From Ischnura elegans (lineage: Eukaryota; Arthropoda; Insecta; Odonata; Coenagrionidae), in NCBI RefSeq assembly GCF_921293095.1, contig NW_025791658.1, positions 6,138,001 through 6,202,000 of the forward strand: a stretch of DNA of 64,000 nucleotides. Reading direction: 5' to 3'. Position numbers and translations under genes: made by a program. Below, in pieces: positions 22,167 through 33,109 of this stretch (position 1 is the first letter of the stretch; each line of letters begins with the position of its first letter). The notes below the pieces were generated by a model. The model made no database searches. It was given only the letters and a program-made list of their open reading frames with translations, and was not told where the DNA came from.

Positions 22167-22830
22167 AATAGGGTGGTTTCTTATTTTTATTTAATGCTTA
22201 AATCGAAAGATTATTACTCCTGTAGTACGTATTTAATGCTTTTACATATTTAAATGACCATATCTATTTTTCACGATTAAACAAAAAGTGAAAATTTTCA
22301 AGCACGCGAAGACCTAGTATGAGTACTGGGAAAAGCCCATGTGATGTCATTCTGATTCCAGCTGCCGCCGTTGGAGACCACCTTGATGCGAGACTATGAG
22401 TGCCGCACCACAACGATGCAGGCTGCTAGCAGGTAGCGGAGTACCAAGCTAGAAGGAAGCACTTGGCTTAAATAAGGATAATAAATGCCCTATCAAACGA
22501 AGGAAACTTTCTGACCATCAGCAATTTCAATAGGTGATTATTAAGAGATGTTTCTCTGAGCTCTGAGCCTCATGCATGCATTGGTAATCTCAGACGAATT
22601 AAAACTCCTATCTACTCGTATAGAAACTAGGTCCTTGTGACGTCACGTGGAGTGGCATCGCATGGGCGCCAATCTGGCCTTTTTCAAATGAGGATAAAAT
22701 TGACCATTAACATTCGTCTAAACCGGGATTTTTAAAACCAAATAATTATTATATTATGAATACACTAATGGTGGGTAACGAATCGCAATCAATGCCTTCC
22801 GTTTTCTTTCATGAAGGAAACTACCCTATT
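22167..22830 (+). mobile_element. GGGTRGTTTCC MITE, copy 1
   Basis: A roughly 660-bp MITE family with at least eight copies in this window. Ends are TA-GGGTGGTTTCC (left) and GGAAACTACCC-TA (right), so the target is TA and the family is probably Tc1/mariner-like. Shared internal landmarks are GAAAATTTTCAAGC(A/G)CGCGAA, GCAGGCTGCTAGCAGGTAG, CTCATGCATGCATTGGTAATC, and TGACGTCACGTGGAGTGG next to GGGCGCCAATCTGG. No transposase is encoded. Confidence 0.85.
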
Positions 22831-22880
22831 CGAAGTTTTTAACTGTCACCATGATTTTCGATAATCTAGGTTCCACTGTA

Positions 22881-23699
22881 ATGTGTTATGGTTCGATTCT
22901 TTACTTGTTGAATTTCTTCCTTGAAAATGATCTTAAATCTGAAAAAAAAACCTCTGAAATTAACCTCGAATAACCCTATCAAAGAAGTATCAGGTTCTCT
23001 CCATTCCTCTGATGCATTTATTTCATTTATGTGATCTTTTTACGCTGAGAATGTGGTAAAAAAAATCTAATTAATGATAACAGAATTTTACATTTAAAAA
23101 AATAATACCTCTAGTTCAATCAGTATTTTCTTATTACATCCTTCATGTACTTCAGCTTCATTATAGATACATCGTTGAAGGGGGCCCCACAAGCTTGGGA
23201 CCCTAGGCATTGCAAACTACCCGACTTGGCCAGACCGTCCCTGGATGTTCATGAAAAAATCTTCAAATTAGAAGCTACCTTAAGCCTCTGAAAATATCTA
23301 CATTGGCTCGTTCTACATTAATCATGGGTAGTAAGAAATGATGTTGCAAAACTTATTTGCTAAACATAGAAACAGATCGCAGCGTGATGACATTACCGCA
23401 CAACACAACAATAATGAAACTCTTAAGAGGCATGGTAATAATAAACTTTAATTATCAATGGCGTGTAAAATTCCTCAGAATTTTGCTGACAACACATTTA
23501 CATAACATTTAAAACACATACATATATGGCAACAAAACATTTAACACATATCCATAGATAATTCCAGGTCGAAGTACTTTGGAATTCAGAACAATGGATT
23601 ACCACATAGGAAATTTTGCAGTACATTTTTGAATCTTGAAGTGCTCACTGAGTAGGCTTTGCTTGGCAGCTTATTAAATAATTTTAATCAAAAGTTATC
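22881..23699. other. Unassigned spacer left of the inverted repeat
   Basis: AT-rich sequence with no gene or clear repeat end. Confidence 0.35.
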
Positions 23700-24775
23700 A
23701 CACAGATTGTTGACCATTAATAGCATACAGTAAGTGATAGTGAGATTATGTTTATTATACACCATTTTGGTGTCATGAGAGTAGAGGAAGGAACAGATAG
23801 GGTTTGATAATAAGTTTTGTTTTACGAGCAAAATGGAATACGAGGCTGTATGCAGTGAAAATGTGCAGGTTTTTCAGACTTGGCATCTTGATGAAATCTC
23901 TGGCCAGAGCTATTCAGAAACCTTACTACTTTTTCCTGCAGATCAAGAATTCCCCTCGTTTCATGTTAATGACTCCAGAGTCTAATGCCCTTTGTAAGTA
24001 TATTATAAAAAAAACAGAATTGACTGATCCCATGTATTTTTCACACGTATACGTTTTAAGCTCGCATCTACAAGTGCAAAGCCACGAAGAGATTTTTCGC
24101 GGACTTGGAACACGTCTGAATCCCATTCATTGTAAGATTATGCAACAATATAAAAACCTAAAGGTATAACAGGACAATTGTTTACCCCAACACTTTTACG
24201 ACAACATGTAAGATGTTGAGTTTTGTTATTATTCAGAAAGAGATGATTGGCTGTAAAGGAGAGATGTGGTTTTTCCCTTGCCATTTCTATAAGACGCTTG
24301 GCATGGCTAGGGTTATTGCATTTCCAATAAAGCGTGTTGTAACCGGCAGATATCATGCTGTCCACTGTAAGATTATAAGTTAGGTAGTTGATTAGCATTA
24401 GAATAAAATACAAGAAAGAAGTGATGGTTCTTGTGAGCCCTCGCCTCCGAGACTTCGAAAGGGCCGAAGTGTTTCGAGATGAGGGATGACGCAAATGGGA
24501 ATTGGGCCTCTTAAGGAAATCTCTGGAGGAACAAGGGAGAAGAAAAATGTGAGAGAAGTGAGGAGAAGTTTCTCCGAAGGCGGAAATCCATGGGCGCAAA
24601 GTACGGCCTCAAAGTCCCCCTCTTGCACTAGAAATCTCCGCAATCACATGCGCGCAAGAACGAGACACCGCAATTGCTCGTGCAGTGTCTGCCCAAAGGC
24701 TTCCACTCAGAGTAGCATCCTCGACAGACACACGCACACAAAAACAGGAGAGAAACCTTATTCATGAATACATTA
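23700..24775. repeat. Left arm of a large inverted repeat, containing decayed zinc-finger sequence
   Basis: Matches the reverse complement of 27034-28118 along its length at what looks like 80-90% identity with small gaps. The matching stretches include CTCATGAGAGTAGA-type sequence near 23775, the tract around 24000-24130, AGCGTGTTGTAA...CTGCCGG near 24330, and the zinc-finger block 24420-24770. The spacer between arms is about 2.26 kb. Confidence 0.8.
24486..24767 (+). pseudogene. Decayed C2H2 zinc-finger exon fragment (left arm)
   Basis: The frame ends ...NLRNHMRARTRHRNC, then CSVCPKASTQSSILDRHTH and TKTGEKPYS. CSVC-x12-H and the TGEKP linker are clear C2H2 features. The second zinc-binding His of the complete finger is replaced by Lys in HTHTKTGEKP, and the preceding half-finger lacks its Cys pair. 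The related right-arm copy (27037-27273) has Glu at the same place. Not a working finger array. Confidence 0.7.
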
Positions 24776-24779
24776 AACA

Positions 24780-25835
24780 GATATTATGACCATATGACAT
24801 AATTTTCCCCACTGGTTTTAGACCCCCCCCTTAACGAAATTCCTGGCCACCCCTCTGGCCTAATTGTTCGCTCTAAGTTTATTGCCACATCGACCAAAAT
24901 GGTGTATCCAGACTTAATTTATTTATAAATTTAAAAAAGCCTAAATTTCTGTTGAAATTCACATTTCAAGCGATAAATAACGTGAAGGCTCTTAAGACAT
25001 GGTTCCCACCCAAACTGAAATATAAAATTCACGGTTTTTTCCAGGTTTTCACGGTCTAGACGTCGTCAAATTCACGGTTTTTAGATAAATTATTTTAGGC
25101 AGAAATATTGATCACCAAACGATCACTGGCCGCATGTTATCTAAAAATTTAACAAACACGACACGACGAATGCAAACGCAGCAATGAAAGTGCTATCTCT
25201 CTCCTGACGTCGCTAACAAAATTCAGCTCCGGCTGAAGTTTGTGAGCGGGAAAATGGAGTGAGCATCAGGGTGCCAGGGAAGTTAAGAAGTGTCTGAATT
25301 TCCGCCATGGATAATGAACACTCTGGTCACCAGTCTTCTGGCTTTGGTAAAGGCTTAAGGTCAATATGTCATCACGGCACACGGACCGATGATTGCGCTA
25401 AGAATATACGTGTGCAGATGAATGCGTGGACAGTGTCTGCGCATGACCGACCTTGAAATATGATGGACATTTCAATTTTCCTTTTGCTCTTTCAAACGTA
25501 GTACTAAATTTTTAAGGTTTCATGGCGAAATTCACTGCTTTTTCCAGGTTTTTTCAGGGTAGAAAAAATTCACGGCTTATTCACGGTTTTAAGGTTTTCA
25601 CGGTTGAGTGGGAACCCTGTATTATGACGATATTACATAATATTCCACACTGGTTTTAGACCCCCCCCTCTGAAATTTCTGGCCACCCCTCTGGCCTAAT
25701 TGTTCGCACCAAGTTTATAGCCACATCGACCAAAATGATTAATTATCCAGATTAATTTATTTATAAATTTAGAAAAGCCAAAATTTCTGTTGAAATTCAC
25801 ATTTAAAGCAATAAGTAATGTGAAGGAGAAAGATG
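24780..25835. repeat. Direct repeat pair flanking a hAT-like MITE
   Basis: 24780-24997 and 25620-25835 are direct copies: both have CACTGGTTTTAGACCCCC, TTCCTGGCCACCCCTCTGG, CCTAATTGTTCGC and CCACATCGACCAAAAT in order. Between them, 24998-25619 carries its own inverted ends (CATGGTTCCCACCCAAAC and the complement of CAGGGTTCCCACTCAACC), with several TTCACGG-type repeats just inside each end. CAGGGTTCCCA ends suggest hAT, but I could not confirm an 8-bp duplication. Confidence 0.6.
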
Positions 25836-26004
25836 AACCATTGTGGGTTCGCAAAAATTTTATCAATATTGAAGTGAAGTGTTGTGATTGAAGTTGAATA
25901 TCATTACATGGTGTTTTTCACGGCCTGGGGTTCTGGTGTAAATAATAATAATTTGAGTGGCCAGTTTAGAGAAAAACTGGAGCAGTAATTAAATGGTAGG
26001 CACA

Positions 26005-26321
26005 AGGGTGTACCCAGGATCAAAACTGGAGGAGTGGGAACGAGCAATGGTTGTTCAAGATGTAACATTATTGGAAATTAAGCCAACATTCTAAGAAAAT
26101 TGTAATAGCACTCTAATAGTTTATAAAATTATTTGCTTGAAAAAAAAATAATTCTCATTAAATGTCTTACACTAATGTGTTCTTTCATAGGTTTGAAGAA
26201 AATTTGTGGGAAACTTTCGTTTCAATCCAATCCTGATTCTCCTTTAAGACTTTTCTGATTTTTTCTTTTAGGAAGGGGGGGTAACTGCCCCCTCCTGCCC
26301 CTTGCTGAGAACACCCTTTAA
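26005..26321. repeat. Probable non-autonomous element with AAGGGTGT ends
   Basis: AAGGGTGTACCCAGGATCAA on the left and the complement of AAGGGTGTTCTCAGCAAGG on the right form imperfect inverted ends, with a G-rich stretch near the right end. No coding content. Target duplication not resolved. Confidence 0.4.
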
Positions 26322-27033
26322 CCTAATTTTCGAACACACATGGGAGAGAAATCAGTCATTGTTTACCCAGAGTCTTGCAGCAACCATAATACAGTTCTGT
26401 AAATCAAAAGATGGCAGGTTAGCACTTTATTTGTCATTGGAACACTTATCATTTAATTGAAATATTAAGAGAAAAGTAGCGTTGGTACACAGTGCTGGAA
26501 AGTTTGAAGAAAAGCTTAAGCAAAAATTGCTTCGATTGGAAATTCTACCACTACACAAATAGAAAATTTTCTATTCGAGATACAGGAGTGAAATAGGCAA
26601 TGTTTATAAATCAAGGCATGGAAAATTTATTAATAAATCAAATTTAGACAAATACACATAACTACTCACTAAATCAATTTTTTTCTACCCAATGATACAA
26701 TTTCGTTCTTTTCAGCGAAGCACGGCTTGTAGCATTCATGATATATTGACTCGATGACAAATTGAGATCCATGATGGACGTGACAAATGAAGGTAGACTT
26801 TGAGCAAGACAACTGAGAGTAAAAATTTCAAGCGTACTGTCTTCGTTTTAAACTAGGGTATGCGGGTTGTGTTTGATCCCCAGCTACTTGCCGAGGCTTG
26901 AATTGGGCAATTACTCATTATTCATTGAGAAGGCGAGAATTAACTATCTTATATAAATTATCCTATATTAACAATCCTATATTAAGTATGCAAGTGTAAA
27001 GGCTACTACCATGAGTGAAAGACATGCGGCATA

Positions 27034-28118
27034 TATTTATGAATAAGATTTCTCTCCTGTTTCTGTGTGCGTGTGTCTGTCGAGAATGCTAGTCTGAGTG
27101 GAAATCTTTGGGCAGACACTGCACGAGCAATGACGGTGTCTCGTTCTTGCACGCATGTGACTGCGGAGATTTATGATAAAAGAGGGGGACTTTGACGCCA
27201 TACTTTGCACCCATGGACTTCCGCCTTCGGAGAAATTTCTCCTCACTCGCCTCACATTTTTCTCCCCCCCCATTCCTCCAGCGACTTCCCAAAGAGGCCC
27301 ATTTCCTATTTGTGAAACCCCTAATCTTCTTTTTCTCTTCGGCCCTTTCGAAGTCTCGGAGGCGAGGGCTCACAAGAACCATCACTTCTTTGTTGTATAT
27401 TATTCTAACACTAATCAACTACCTAACTTATAATCTTACAGAGGACAGCATGATATCTGCCGATTACAACACGCTTTATTGGAAATGCAATAACCCTAGC
27501 CATGTCAAGCGTCTTACAGAAATGGAAAGGGAAAAACCACATCTCTCGTTTACAGCCGATCATATCTTTCCGAATTTTAATAAAACAAAACATTTAAAAA
27601 AACACAACATTTAACAACACACAACATCTTACATATTGGCTTAAAAGTGTCGAGGTAAAGCCTTTAGGTTTTAATATTGTTGCAAAATATAAATGGGACT
27701 CACACGCTTTCAAAGTCAGCGAAAAATATCTTCACGGCTTTGCACCTGGAGATGCGAGCTTAAAACGTTTATGCGTGAAAAATACATGAGATCAGTCAAT
27801 CTTGCTTTTTTTCATAGCATACTTACAAATGGCATTAGACTCTGGAGGCATTAACATGAAACGAGGGGAATACTTCAACTGCAGGAAAAAGCAGTGACAT
27901 TAATTAATAGTTCTAGCCAGAGATCTCAACACGAGGCCTAGCCTTAAAAACCTGCACATCTTCACTACATACATAGCATTTTTCACCATTTTACATGTAA
28001 AACTAAAGATTATTACAGACCCTATCTGTTCCTTCATCTACTCTCATGACACTAAAATGAAAATTAATAAACATAACCTCAACATCATTTACTGTATGCT
28101 ATTAATGATCAACAGCTG
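27034..28118. repeat. Right arm of the large inverted repeat
   Basis: Reverse complement of the 23700-24775 arm. It contains the matching zinc-finger block on the minus strand at 27037-27420 and the matching non-coding tract at 27420-28118. The arms have diverged by substitutions and small indels, so the duplication is not recent. Confidence 0.8.
27037..27273 (-). pseudogene. Decayed C2H2 zinc-finger exon fragment (right arm)
   Basis: The minus strand reads INLRSHMRARTRHRHC, CSVCPKISTQTSILDRHTH and TETGEKSYS. This is the same degenerate finger as in the left arm, with Glu at the second-His position and TGEKS in place of TGEKP. Overlapping open frames on either strand are by-products. Confidence 0.7.
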
Positions 28119-28799
28119 TGTTTTAAGAGTTTCATAAGTGTGTAAGTGTGTTGCCAAAGAAATTGACAACGACTGCGTGGGCACGTTTTTATTTTTCTCA
28201 GGTTTCCGAGTGGGTAAGATATTCGAAGAGCTCGTCACCCATTCTCAAGGCTGCTTACTGCGTGGGCTTCTCCAGCCTACGTACGATTCAAAACTATTAT
28301 TACTATGCCTCTTAACTGTTTTATTATTGTTGTTTTGCAAGTAAATTTGTGCCCCACTGTCACCTTTCCAATTTAAACAATGAAAAAAATTACACCAACT
28401 CAAAAAAATTGCCAGCCATTGGTTAGGTTTAAAAGCAGCTCTACTGAGAAACGTAAGGAATTTCATTCTCACAAGGAGTTACAAAAATGCCCTCATAAGG
28501 GTACCTTATCCACTGGAAATGCACCACACTGACATATAAATACATCTACCATGACAAATTGCCAATGATAAAACATTGAAATTTTCTTATTGTTTCTTTA
28601 ATTCCTAATTTTTCATTCAAAGATCATAGTGAAAATTTTAATGAGAGATATCTTTTCCGAGAGTATCTTTTAAATTTTCCAGCACTGCCTTAACAATACT
28701 TTTCTCTTTAGTAATCAATCGAATGATAATGTACGATTGACAAATATAGTACTTACCTCAGCCACTTGATATATATCGATCTGTTTTGTGGTTGCTGCA

Positions 28800-29095
28800 C
28801 GACTTGAAACGACGCTGCATGAAAAAAGGTAATTCACACGCATGGATCCACACGTTGAGGATGCTACTCCAAGTTAAAAAAAAGATAGCATGAGCACTCT
28901 TGCTTTTTTGCTTGCACACACGTGATTGCGGAGGTTTCTTACTTTAGATGACTTACCTTGAGAGCGTGGTTTCCCATCCATATCAAAACTTTTCCTCACT
29001 TGTCTCACCTATTCCTACAGAGATTCCCTATAAAGTGGAAACACCTTTCTCTTTCGAAGGTAGCAGGTTCACAAGAATTATTACTTTCTCCACAC
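28800..29095 (-). pseudogene. Third decayed copy of the zinc-finger block, downstream of the 29.1-kb exon
   Basis: On the minus strand, TTCTTGTGAACCTGCTACC ... CTTCGAAAGAGAAAGG (about 29040-29090) and AGAAACCTCCGCAATCACG ... GAGTAGCATCCTCAACG (about 28850-28950) match both inverted-repeat arms in the same order. The reading frame is not kept. Its position directly 3' of a finger exon suggests it was the end of that gene and that the arms were copied from this locus or a sister locus. Confidence 0.55.
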
Positions 29096-29120
29096 GATAA
29101 ATTGGCTTTTAGAGACTCAC

Positions 29121-29704
29121 CTTTTCTCAACGATTCTGCATTTTCAGCACAAAAATGAATTTCAAGGTGTTTGATTAGATTATTTTTGGTACCGAATCCA
29201 TCTCTGCAGTAGAAGCAATGATATGAATTTTCATTTGATGCCTCACTATTCATAGGATTTTCAATCGAGCAATTACTAATTACTTCTTTGCCTCCCACGA
29301 CTACCCCATAGCCAATTATTCCGTTTTCACTGAATCTGATAATACGATGGGTATTTAAGGTACTCGGTGCATCAAAATCACCTCTAACACCAACAACAGT
29401 CATTGACAATTCACCTCCACTGATTTTAGATGCTGGAATGTTTTTCATACAACTTTGTCCATCAACGGGAACTGAGTAAGATGTTATCATATCAGCGTGA
29501 AGAGCACTGCCTTCTTCCAAATCTTCATCCATCACATTTCCTCCTTCACGAGCAATGGACACTCCTTTCTTGGATTAATTGGCGGCACCAAGGCTGTGGG
29601 ACAAATACAGTCGTCGATTGGATCAATCCTTATATTTCTTTCCTTCGTCAGATATGAAGTAGACGTTGTTGTTTGCACGGGCATTCCTTCAGGAGGTGGG
29701 TAAC
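29121..29704 (-). pseudogene. C2H2 zinc-finger gene exon: acidic linker plus one finger, with a 2-bp frameshift
   Basis: The exon is bounded by an acceptor (TTTTAG on the minus strand, 29710-29705) and a donor (GTGAGTCTC, 29120 downwards). The first part reads YPPPEGMPVQTTTSTS ... RKECPLLVKEEM then stops at TGA. The frame two bases on reads MDEDLEEGSALHADM through to a full finger, YHCFYCRDGFGTKNNLIKH plus LEIH (29152-29222), and ends AESLRK at the donor. An extra TG in GAAATGTGATGGATG near 29535 explains the shift. A long acidic linker before the first finger is usual for ZAD proteins, but no ZAD lies upstream in this window on this strand. It may be a pseudogene, or the extra TG may be a sequence error. 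Confidence 0.6.
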
Positions 29705-29803
29705 CTAAAAGAGAATTTCACATTAAAACTAACACAGTCTTCATGAAATCTATGACTCATTAATGCAATTTTTAAAAGCCGTCTAATTTATACTAGCATC
29801 CAA

Positions 29804-29993
29804 ATTGTGGAAGGTTACACGGGATCTCCACCAGGTCAGGTTCTCCAACTCCATCTCGGCCGACGTTTTGATGGGCGAGTCGTCCATCATCTTCAGGGCA
29901 TGATAACGATCGACAACTCGCCCATCGAAACGTCAGCCGAGATGGAGTTGGAGAACCTGACCCAGAGGAAATCCCGTGTAACCTTCCACAATT
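29804..29993. repeat. 190-bp foldback with GAAACGTC hairpin core
   Basis: Arms of about 83 bp: ATTGTGGAAGGTTACACGGGA at the left pairs with TCCCGTGTAACCTTCCACAAT at the right, and CCAACTCCATCTCGG with CCGAGATGGAGTTGG. Read outward, the left arm contains CTGAAGATGATGG ... CCCATCAAAACGTCGG and the right arm CCCATCGAAACGTCAGC. It lies just upstream of the zinc-finger exon, in an intron if that gene is real. Confidence 0.85.
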
Positions 29994-30431
29994 CTATGCA
30001 CCAGGAAAGCCTACGATCATTCTTTACCATCCAAATTATCCGTACGTCGCATTTCTGCCCTTGATTAGGGTTTGACTGCAAAATACTTACATCTAAGATC
30101 TATGATTGCCCCATACACAGTTATTGCACATGTAGACAGGAGGATATAACAATTGCCTTGAAACCATAGCTAACTAATGTGGGTCATAGACCTCTTCTTC
30201 ACCATGATAATTGAATTGCAAGAATATTGAATTTGAAACATTTAGCATGGTCATCTTCTCTCCTTTTTTATTAACCCTTAGTTACATGCTAAGCAGGGAT
30301 TTTATCCACGTTTTTCAATAATTCGAAATATCACGTTCACTGCATATAGATCACTGGTGGCACTCATTGATGTTCTATTCCTGTACTTTTCCCTCGACCT
30401 AGAATATTATCCAAGAATTGCAATCAGAAAA

Positions 30432-30751
30432 AATTCCCCTGGATTGGGAATCGAACCATGGACCTTTGGCTTTCCGGGCCAATGCACAGACCACTACGCT
30501 ATCTGGGTTCTTCAATAGCCATGGCAATTACACCGAGGCTCATGGTACTAGGTGTTGAGGCTCTCAACTGGTTCTTGGAAGTCCTTTCTCCCTTGCTTTG
30601 CCATCCTTGATAGACCCTGAGGGCTGAACACCTAGTACCATGAGCCTCGGTATAATTGCCATGGGAATTAAAGAACCTGGATAGCATAGTGGTCTGCGCA
30701 TTGGCCCGGAAAGCTAAAGGTCCGTGGTTCGATTCCCGGTCAAGGGGAATT
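30432..30751. repeat. Palindromic tRNA-like element (two inverted SINE-type heads)
   Basis: Arms 30432-30556 and 30626-30751 are inverted copies. Each carries a tRNA-like unit: on the plus strand GGATAGCATAGTGGTCTGC (A-box-like) and, 40 bp on, GGTTCGATTCC (B box), with the mirror image on the minus strand. Next to them CACCTAGTACCATGAGCC and its complement extend the stem. No acceptor stem closes cleanly, so these are tRNA-derived repeats and not working tRNA genes. Confidence 0.8.
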
Positions 30752-30756
30752 TTTTC

Positions 30757-31620
30757 TCATGGCAATTCTTGTATATTTCACCGCCGTTCATGCAGCAGGA
30801 TTAGAAATATTACACAAGAAAATTATCGTTTGCAATTCCTTCAGAAAAATTATTCAAAGTATTTATCAAGAAATTTGCATATTAATATGCTTTATTTTTG
30901 TTTATAAATGAAAGCGATAAATATTTAAAGTGCTTTTAATTATTAGAAGTTAACCAAGTGCACTAAAATACACTAAAATTTTAATGTATATTTTGGAAAA
31001 CAAAAAGTATTAAAGCGGCAAAAAAGCCGCAATCGTGCACTGGTGCCATCCTCACGGCCGCGTGTACCTAAGGGTTAATATAATTTTTGCCACGGCAGAG
31101 CCTTGCTCCTGCTAGAGTGCCTTGTGTCTAAAAATAACAGTATTAATAACAATAATATATATTTATTTGTCCAATGACCTCAAGATTGAAGACAAAATGC
31201 ATACATGGGACACTTCAAGTTACATACATGCAATAATTAGACTTATTAACACATTCAACGCAGCCCTGATTTTCATCGAAATTGTCAGAATTGGCTGATA
31301 GAATTTTTTTGCCTAGTTTGTGTTAAGTGCAGTTCCATATGCATGTTTATATATGATTTGAGCAATATTTTTAATTAATTTTGCAAAAACTGGCACCACG
31401 TCAATTGACGTACTCTGTATTTCAATATTGCCAAGTCTAAAAAATGAGCGTGTTGACTATATTTCAGGATGCAAATGTTTACGAAGCTTGCAATAAAGCT
31501 ATTTGTGTCCTTTGGCACTGGGTTTTTGCCATCGGTGTCCGGGATTATCATAAGTAAAAGAAAAGACTATTCAATTGACTATGCTGTAGGGCTGCACTGC
31601 TTGTTATTTAATCAACATAT
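30757..31620. other. Unassigned spacer
   Basis: AT-rich DNA with no gene or clear repeat. It includes a short ATAATAACAATAATATAT simple-sequence tract near 31140-31160. Confidence 0.35.
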
Positions 31621-31623
31621 GAC

Positions 31624-31821
31624 GAATATTTCTCAGGTTCTCAGCCAGGTTAATGCTTTTATGTAAGCCGACATTTTGGGAGACGACTTTTCTCTCAAAT
31701 CAAACTGTGTGAAATTGGACTGCCATAAAGTAACACAGCCTTGAAGATTAGAGAAAAGTTGTCTCTCAAAACGTCTGCTTGTATAAAAGCACTAACCTGG
31801 CTGCAAACCCGAGAAATATTC
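31624..31821. repeat. 198-bp foldback, with a third arm copy at 32.39 kb
   Basis: GAATATTTCTCAGGTTC ... GACTTTTCTC (31624-31697) pairs with GAGAAAAGTTGTC ... GAGAAATATTC (31752-31821). The arm core is AAAGCACTAACCTGGCTG. A single related arm is seen at 32385-32455 (TAAAAGCATTAACTTGGCTG then ACCCAAGAAATATT). Non-coding. Confidence 0.8.
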
Positions 31822-32764
31822 ATCAGAAGTACTCACCAGCAAAAATTAAAATCGTTCATTGTTGAAAATATCACAAAAATGATTGATTTGAATTATTAGA
31901 AAATTTACATGAAACTTTGGAAGGCATTATGCCATACTCAGTTCATTCCACTGAATTTGTAATGGTATTTAAATAGTTCTAATGGTGAATTGTGGAAGGA
32001 TACACCTCAAAATGAAACACAAAGTGAACATAATATCACACGGAGAAGTTAACGCTAGAAATAAAATCGATGCAGCTTAGAAACAGCTGAACTTAATTTG
32101 AATAAGACAAAGCTGTGGTAATAATTTTTTCATTAACCGTAATATATATATTTTGCTAATTTATTCTGTAAAATTTGCCATAACTTAGTAAGTAATCCTC
32201 ATGAAAATTAGTTACTTTCAATTGATTTCTAAAAATTTCTATTGGTTTCTAAGACACATATTTTATTTATTCTGTAAAGATGGACGTCACATCCTTTGAC
32301 ATTCCTGCGGATTCTCTGGACTTCCTGTTCTCAAGGGAAATGGATTGTTCATTCCAACCTCTTGTGCTTGAGAAGCAAGGTCAAGGTTTTATAAAAGCAT
32401 TAACTTGGCTGAAAACCCAAGAAATATTTGACACAAGTATTCACCAGGAAAAATTTAAATAGTTTTAAATCAACATATGATGAAGCATCCCAGATCAAAT
32501 GAAACAAAGTTTTTATGGCAAGCATGACTTATGCTGGACTAATGATAAAATATGGTTTCGTCATATATGATAAGAATTGATTATCACCGCTGTTACCTTG
32601 ATTGACAAATAATTAAAACTTTTCCACAAAATTAAATCAGAAGATTCCGAATCAGTCGAAGGAAACAAATGAAACACTAGATTCAATTTTATGTACTGGC
32701 GGAATGCAAGCCTTCCTGTCCCGGCCACAATGGATTCAACTACACACAGATTCTGCCGAGTGCA

Positions 32765-33109
32765 ATGCCCCGTTTCTATAATATGGTGAAGATGCTACAC
32801 AATAGGCCTAATCTTGAAAATGTGGTCCTCAGATGTTCCATCCCCTGGATTTCTGGCAAAATGCAGAGCATGTCTCACCATCATGTCCCGGATCAGGTGA
32901 CATGTTACGAGAGAAATAATGAATCCCAAATTTCGCATCAGTACTCCAGGGGTCGACTAACTGGTGTGGAGAAAAAATCACCACGTGGTATATGCGTCTC
33001 AGGAAAACTTAAGAGTTCCTCTGCTGATAGGATTTTTCCAGTCCGTCATACAAGCTCTTTTGGAGACACCTCTATGAAACAGTTCCTCCTCAAATGTTTG
33101 TATGAATGA
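32765..33109 (+). other. Unrecognised 114-codon open frame
   Basis: Starts MPRFYNMVKMLHNRP. It has no domain, zinc ligand pattern, signal peptide or transposase motif that I recognise, and no clear splice sites around it. Base composition is less AT-rich than its surroundings. It could be a decayed exon or TE fragment; functional coding is not supported. Confidence 0.15.

Larger units (their letters stand above)
20515..22878. mobile_element. Pogo-like element with CARTGGAACCT ends, carrying two later insertions
   Basis: The left end CAATGGAACCTGGATCATTC and the complement of the right end CAGTGGAACCTAGATTATC match as terminal repeats, with TA on both sides (20513-20514, 22879-22880). Inside are a truncated end of another pogo family (from 21431) and a complete GGGTRGTTTCC MITE (22167-22830). 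The rest is unrecognised; the 82-codon open frame at 20805-21053 on the minus strand has no known domain. Confidence 0.6.

Noticed and set aside
24138-24643. Overlapping minus-strand frames opposite the zinc-finger fragment
   Set aside because: They are antisense to the recognisable C2H2 sequence and carry no domain; the same happens on the plus strand at 27173-27614.
30660-30751. Working tRNA gene
   Set aside because: A and B boxes are recognisable but the acceptor and anticodon stems do not close, and the unit is half of a palindromic repeat.
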